Below, piece by piece: positions 60,955 through 64,000 of a stretch of DNA of 64,000 nt (position 1 is the first letter of the stretch; the number at the start of each line of letters is the position of its first letter). The stretch is from Streptomyces sp. 1-11 (GTDB lineage: Bacteria; Actinomycetota; Actinomycetes; Streptomycetales; Streptomycetaceae). Under the pieces are notes generated by a model that had not been told where the DNA came from, did not search any database, and saw nothing but the letters and a program-made list of their open reading frames with translations. The position numbers were made by a program, and so were the translations under genes. Where the stretch lies: contig NZ_BJTV01000001.1 in the NCBI RefSeq assembly GCF_007176755.1, positions 434,001 to 498,000 of the forward strand, written 5' to 3'.

Positions 60955-62130
60955 TCAGTCCTCCGATCCGGAAGAACCACTGGTGGATGCGGTCTGCTGG
61001 AACAGCCATTCGGATTTCAGCTCTGCATATCCGGGCTTGATCACGTCGTTGATCATCGCGAGTCGTTCATCGAAAGGAATGAACGCCGACTTCATCGAAT
61101 TGACGGAGAACCATTGGAGGTCGTCGAGTGTGTACCCGAACGCCTCGACGAGGTGCTCGAATTCCCGGCTCATGCTGGTGTGCGACATCAGCCTGTTGTC
61201 CGTGTTCACCGTGGCCCTGAAGTGCAGCCGCCGCAGCAGCCCGATCGGATGGTCGGCGTAGGAGGACGCGGCCCCGGTCTGCAGGTTGGAGCTGGGGCAC
61301 AGCTCCAGCGGGATGCGCTTGTCGCGGACGTAGGAGGCCAGCCGTCCGAGCCGCACCGAGCCGTCCGCCCGCACCTCGATGTCGTCGATGATCCGCACCC
61401 CGTGCCCGAGCCGGTCCGCGCCGCACCACTGCAGCGCCTGCCAGATGGAGGGCAGCCCGAACGCCTCGCCGGCGTGGATGGTGAAGTGGTTGTTTTCTCG
61501 CTTCAGGTACTCGAAGGCGTCCAGGTGCCGGGTGGGCGGGTAGCCGGCCTCGGCGCCGGCGATGTCGAAGCCGACGACGCCCAGGTCCCGGTAGCGGTTG
61601 GCGAGTTCGGCGATCTCCAGGGCGCGGGCCGCGTGCCGCATCGCGGTCAGCAGGGCGCCGATCCGGATGCGCCGGCCGCTCTCCCGGGCCAGCCGCTCGC
61701 CCTCCCGGAAGCCCTCGTTCACCGCCTCGACGACCTCTTCGAGGCTCAGCCCGGCCGCGAGGTGCTGCTCGGGCGCGTAGCGCACCTCGGCGTAGACGAC
61801 CCCGTCCTCGGCGAGGTCCTCGGCGCACTCCCGGGCGACCCGGACCAGGGCCTGCCTGGTCTGCATGACGCCGACGGTGTGCGAGAAGGTCTCCAGGTAC
61901 CGTTCCAGCGAGCCGGAGTCGGCGGCCTCGCGGAACCACAGGCCCAGCTTGTCGGGATCGGTCTCGGGAAGCGCGGAGTACCCGCTCTCCCGGGCGAGTT
62001 CGACGACGGTGCCGGGGCGCAGCCCGCCGTCGAGGTGGTCGTGCAGCAGAACCTTGGGTGCCCGTCGGATCTGGTCCGGCGTCGGAACGTGGGCCGGGAC
62101 GGTCCCAGTCGGTGCGGTCTGGCTCGTCAT
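60955..62130 (-). CDS. add: Adenosine deaminase
   Basis: 391-aa zinc aminohydrolase turning (deoxy)adenosine into (deoxy)inosine, which feeds the nucleoside phosphorylase. Zinc and catalytic residues appear in [40 protein letters not shown] and [12 protein letters not shown] (the NTDNR form in place of the usual NTDDP). A Ser-rich tail ends the protein. The ATG at 62130 lacks a Shine-Dalgarno; TAGAGT at 62142-62137 on the minus strand would start transcription on the ATG. The palindrome CTACGCGCGTAG is just upstream. Confidence 0.94.
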   Translation of the reverse strand: MTSQTAPTGTVPAHVPTPDQIRRAPKVLLHDHLDGGLRPGTVVELARESGYSALPETDPDKLGLWFREAADSGSLERYLETFSHTVGVMQTRQALVRVARECAEDLAEDGVVYAEVRYAPEQHLAAGLSLEEVVEAVNEGFREGERLARESGRRIRIGALLTAMRHAARALEIAELANRYRDLGVVGFDIAGAEAGYPPTRHLDAFEYLKRENNHFTIHAGEAFGLPSIWQALQWCGADRLGHGVRIIDDIEVRADGSVRLGRLASYVRDKRIPLELCPSSNLQTGAASSYADHPIGLLRRLHFRATVNTDNRLMSHTSMSREFEHLVEAFGYTLDDLQWFSVNSMKSAFIPFDERLAMINDVIKPGYAELKSEWLFQQTASTSGSSGSED

Positions 62131-62146
62131 TTCCGCACTCTAACTC

Positions 62147-62158
62147 CTACGCGCGTAG
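62147..62158. promoter_or_regulatory. Palindromic operator upstream of add
   Basis: Third copy of CTACGCGCGTAG, 16 bp from the add ATG. It abuts a -10-like TAGAGT (62142-62137, minus), so it lies in the -35/-10 spacer. It is 12 kb from the other two copies, ruling out local duplication. Confidence 0.7.
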
Positions 62159-62260
62159 AGCGCTCCTGTCGCGCGAGAAGACACAACGGGTTTTCGCCGA
62201 TACGCAACGGTGACCGCCCGGACGGGTTTCGTACACCACGCCTTCTGACACTGTTCTGTC

Positions 62261-63022
62261 ATGGGACAGCAAGCGACGCCGGCCCGAACGGCCGGGCTGG
62301 GAAAGGCGGTCGGGCCTGAGCCGACGGCGGTGAGCGGAGCGGTGCTGCTGCTCCCCGGCGGGGAGGAGACCTCCGCCCGCAGGCCGTCCCCCGTCTGGGC
62401 GACGGCCTTCGTGCCGTCCCTGGGCCGCCGGCTCGCCCGCGCGGGCCGGCAGGAGGGGCTGGCCGTGCACGCCGTGCACTACCGCTACCGCGGCTGGAAC
62501 GGCGGCGAGGCGCATCTGGCGGCGGACGCCGAGTGGGCCGCCGACGAGGTCGTACGCCGCTACGGGGACGTACCGGTGTGCCTGGTGGGCCTGGACATGG
62601 GCGGACGGGCGGCGCTGCGGGCGGGCGGCCACGAGGCGGTGACCTCCGTCGTCGCGCTCGCTCCCTGGCTGCCCGAGGACGACGTGGCCGCGCCCGCCGA
62701 ACCGGTGAAGCAGCTCGTGGGGCGGCGGGTGCTGATCGTGCACGGCACGAACGACGAACGCACCGACCCGGAGCTGTCGTTCCGGCTGGCGGAGCGGGCG
62801 AAGAAGGCGAACCGGAACGTGTGCCGCTTCGAGGTGCACTCCGACGGCCACACGCTGCACCAGTACCGCGACGAAGTGCGCTCGCTGACGGTGGACTTCG
62901 TCATGGGCGCGCTGTTCGGGCACCCGGTGTCGCGGCCGGTGGAGGACGCGCTGGCCGCTCCGCCGCCGATCGGGCTGCGGATGCCGCTGGCCGCGGGGTT
63001 CGGCAAGTCGCTGCGGCGGTGA
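62261..63022 (+). CDS. Alpha/beta hydrolase (dienelactone-hydrolase-like) with altered nucleophile
   Basis: 253-aa alpha/beta hydrolase. The strand/oxyanion part is GAVLLLPGGEETSA. The nucleophile elbow reads CLVGLDMGGRAAL, with Asp112 where Ser is expected. The acid is in VLIVHGTNDERTDP and the His in HSDGHTLHQY. With Asp it cannot be a normal serine esterase: it may be non-catalytic or use an Asp nucleophile as haloalkane dehalogenases do. The substrate is unknown. It is divergent from add with 130 bp between starts, and convergent with the LysR gene. Confidence 0.82.
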   Translation: MGQQATPARTAGLGKAVGPEPTAVSGAVLLLPGGEETSARRPSPVWATAFVPSLGRRLARAGRQEGLAVHAVHYRYRGWNGGEAHLAADAEWAADEVVRRYGDVPVCLVGLDMGGRAALRAGGHEAVTSVVALAPWLPEDDVAAPAEPVKQLVGRRVLIVHGTNDERTDPELSFRLAERAKKANRNVCRFEVHSDGHTLHQYRDEVRSLTVDFVMGALFGHPVSRPVEDALAAPPPIGLRMPLAAGFGKSLRR

Positions 63023-63055
63023 GACCCGGGGCCCGGCCCGGCCTCCCGGACGCCC

Positions 63056-63949
63056 TCAGGGCAGCAGGCTCCCCCTCCTGGAGAGCAGGAACTTCTTGAA
63101 GGCCGCCACCGGTGGCGTGTCCGGGCGGTCGGCCAGCCAGGCGACGCCGATCTCCCGGGCCGCCCTCGGCGCCGTGACCGACAGTTCCACCACACCCGGG
63201 CGCGGCACCGTGGGCGGCGGCAGCAGGGCCACCCCGAGGCCGGCCGCCACCAGGCCCCGCAGGGTCTCCGCCTCCTCGCCCTCGAAGGCGATGCGGGGCT
63301 TGAACCCGGCCTCGCGGCAGAGGTCGTCGGTGATGCGGCGCAGGCCGTAGCCCGGCTCCAGGGTGACGAACGTCTCCTCGGACGCCTCGGCCAGCCGGAT
63401 GCGGCGGCGGGCGGCCATGCGGTGGTCGGCCGGGACGACCAGGCGCAGCTTCTGCTCGTCCAGGCGGCGGGCGACGAGGTCGGGGGCGTCCGGAACCGGG
63501 GAGGTCAGGCAGAGGTCCAGCTCACCGGCGCGCAGCCGCTCCAGCATCGCCTCGCCGTAGTTCTGGACCAGGCTGAAGCGGATGCGCGGGTGGTCGGCGC
63601 GGAAGGCGTGCAGCAGGCCGGGTACGGTCTCGGCGCCCATGGTGTGCAGGAAGCCGAAGGCGACCTTGCCGGTGGCCGGGTCGGCGTCGGCGCGCACCTC
63701 CTCGGCGGCGCGCTCGATCTCGGCGAGGGCGCGTTCGACGGAGGCGAGGAAGGTGCGCCCGGCGGTGGTGAGGGAGACCGTGCGGCCGTGCCGGGCGAAC
63801 AGGGTGACGCCGAGGTCCTGTTCCAGCCGGACCATGGCCCGCGAGAGCGTGGACTGGGGGACGTTCATCTCGTGCGCGGCCCGGGTGACGTGCTCGGTGC
63901 GGGCGACGCCGGCGAAGTACGCCAGGCGCGGCGCGAGCGACGTCGCCAT
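63056..63949 (-). CDS. LysR family transcriptional regulator
   Basis: 297-aa LysR regulator. The N-terminal HTH is RLAYFAGVARTEHVTRAAHE with PQSTLSRAMVRLEQDLGVTLF. The C-terminal two-lobe substrate-binding domain contains GKVAFGFLHTMGAETVPGLL and ends in VAAFKKFLLSRRGSLLP. This branch commonly controls a divergent MFS efflux gene; the sequence to the right is cut off, but an ATG at 63998 may start such a gene. ATG at 63949. Confidence 0.93.
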   Translation of the reverse strand: MATSLAPRLAYFAGVARTEHVTRAAHEMNVPQSTLSRAMVRLEQDLGVTLFARHGRTVSLTTAGRTFLASVERALAEIERAAEEVRADADPATGKVAFGFLHTMGAETVPGLLHAFRADHPRIRFSLVQNYGEAMLERLRAGELDLCLTSPVPDAPDLVARRLDEQKLRLVVPADHRMAARRRIRLAEASEETFVTLEPGYGLRRITDDLCREAGFKPRIAFEGEEAETLRGLVAAGLGVALLPPPTVPRPGVVELSVTAPRAAREIGVAWLADRPDTPPVAAFKKFLLSRRGSLLP

Positions 63950-63957
63950 GTCTTCCG

Positions 63958-63975
63958 TGTCACTGAACGGTGACA
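63958..63975. promoter_or_regulatory. Dyad in the LysR divergent region
   Basis: TGTCAC-TGAACG-GTGACA, 6-bp perfect arms with a 6-nt spacer, starting 9 bp upstream of the LysR start codon. This is where a LysR autoregulatory site is expected. Confidence 0.5.
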
Positions 63976-64000
63976 GCCGACCCCGTGACCTCTGCTCATG

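Noticed and set aside
1..64000. tRNA, rRNA, riboswitch or mobile element
   Set aside because: No cloverleaf, rRNA-like tract, transposase motif, terminal inverted repeat pair or recognised riboswitch core was seen on either strand by eye; a covariance-model scan would be decisive.

Overview
The window is high-GC actinobacterial chromosome, almost certainly Streptomyces. Codon third positions are strongly G/C, many genes start with GTG or TTG, and the gene set includes mycothiol S-conjugate amidase, AfsQ1/AfsQ2/SigQ, a class III adenylate cyclase and propionyl-CoA carboxylase with its epsilon subunit. From memory, the order pckG - mca - greA - ilvA - metB - hutH - cya - bpl/pccB - accA2 - deoC - afsQ - add matches the S. 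coelicolor core-chromosome stretch around SCO4980 to SCO4900. About 60 genes are supported. I see no rRNA, tRNA, CRISPR array, prophage or insertion sequence. This is core chromosome with a few lineage-specific scars.

Layout. 1-5194: 5' end of GTP-dependent PEP carboxykinase (minus), a hemolysin III-type membrane protein, a TetR regulator, a Mut7-C RNase-like protein and a thioredoxin-fold DUF255 protein. 5464-11052: a large NB-ARC/TPR protein, mca with a coupled small membrane protein, DUF4307 and greA. 11052-17216: a DrrAB-type ABC exporter, ilvA, a MarR regulator, a sigma-factor-like gene with a small membrane protein, and metB. 17371-21892: a hypothetical protein followed by the remnant of a second copy, an S51-type protein, a minisatellite plus terminator, and a zinc alcohol dehydrogenase divergent from an HTH regulator. 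22024-31001: a 1105-aa secreted subtilase, a MacB-like ABC pair, an L,D-transpeptidase lipoprotein, and small cell-surface proteins including a putative sortase substrate. 31072-36746: hutH, a GAF-GGDEF protein, an enoyl-CoA hydratase and adenylate cyclase. 37007-43411: the acyl-CoA carboxylase neighbourhood (biotin ligase, pccB, pccE, maf, accA2). 43612-46709: a DeoR regulator, an LpdA-like flavoprotein and a gamma-glutamylcyclotransferase-like protein. 46833-55269: nucleoside catabolism (purine nucleoside phosphorylase, phosphohexo/pentomutase, deoC, two aldehyde dehydrogenase genes) plus a uridine-kinase-like protein. 55418-59414: sigQ divergent from afsQ1-afsQ2-lipoprotein. 59507-64000: VanZ and PspC proteins, a small secreted protein, add, an alpha/beta hydrolase and a LysR regulator.

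The most interesting system is a putative nucleoside-scavenging regulon. The same perfect 12-bp palindrome, CTACGCGCGTAG, lies just upstream of three separate genes: the purine nucleoside phosphorylase, deoC and add. At each one a plausible -10 box is placed so that the transcript would begin at or next to the start codon, which suggests leaderless mRNAs with the operator inside the core promoter. The enzymes form a continuous route: deamination, phosphorolysis, mutase, deoxyribose-5-phosphate cleavage, acetaldehyde oxidation. The last step is encoded by a full-length aldehyde dehydrogenase that overlaps a half-length partner lacking the catalytic cysteine region, a split version of an ALDH16-like architecture. 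hutH shows a similar arrangement with a different palindrome.

All coordinates come from reading the sequence. No alignment or database search was run, so family names rest on recognised motifs.
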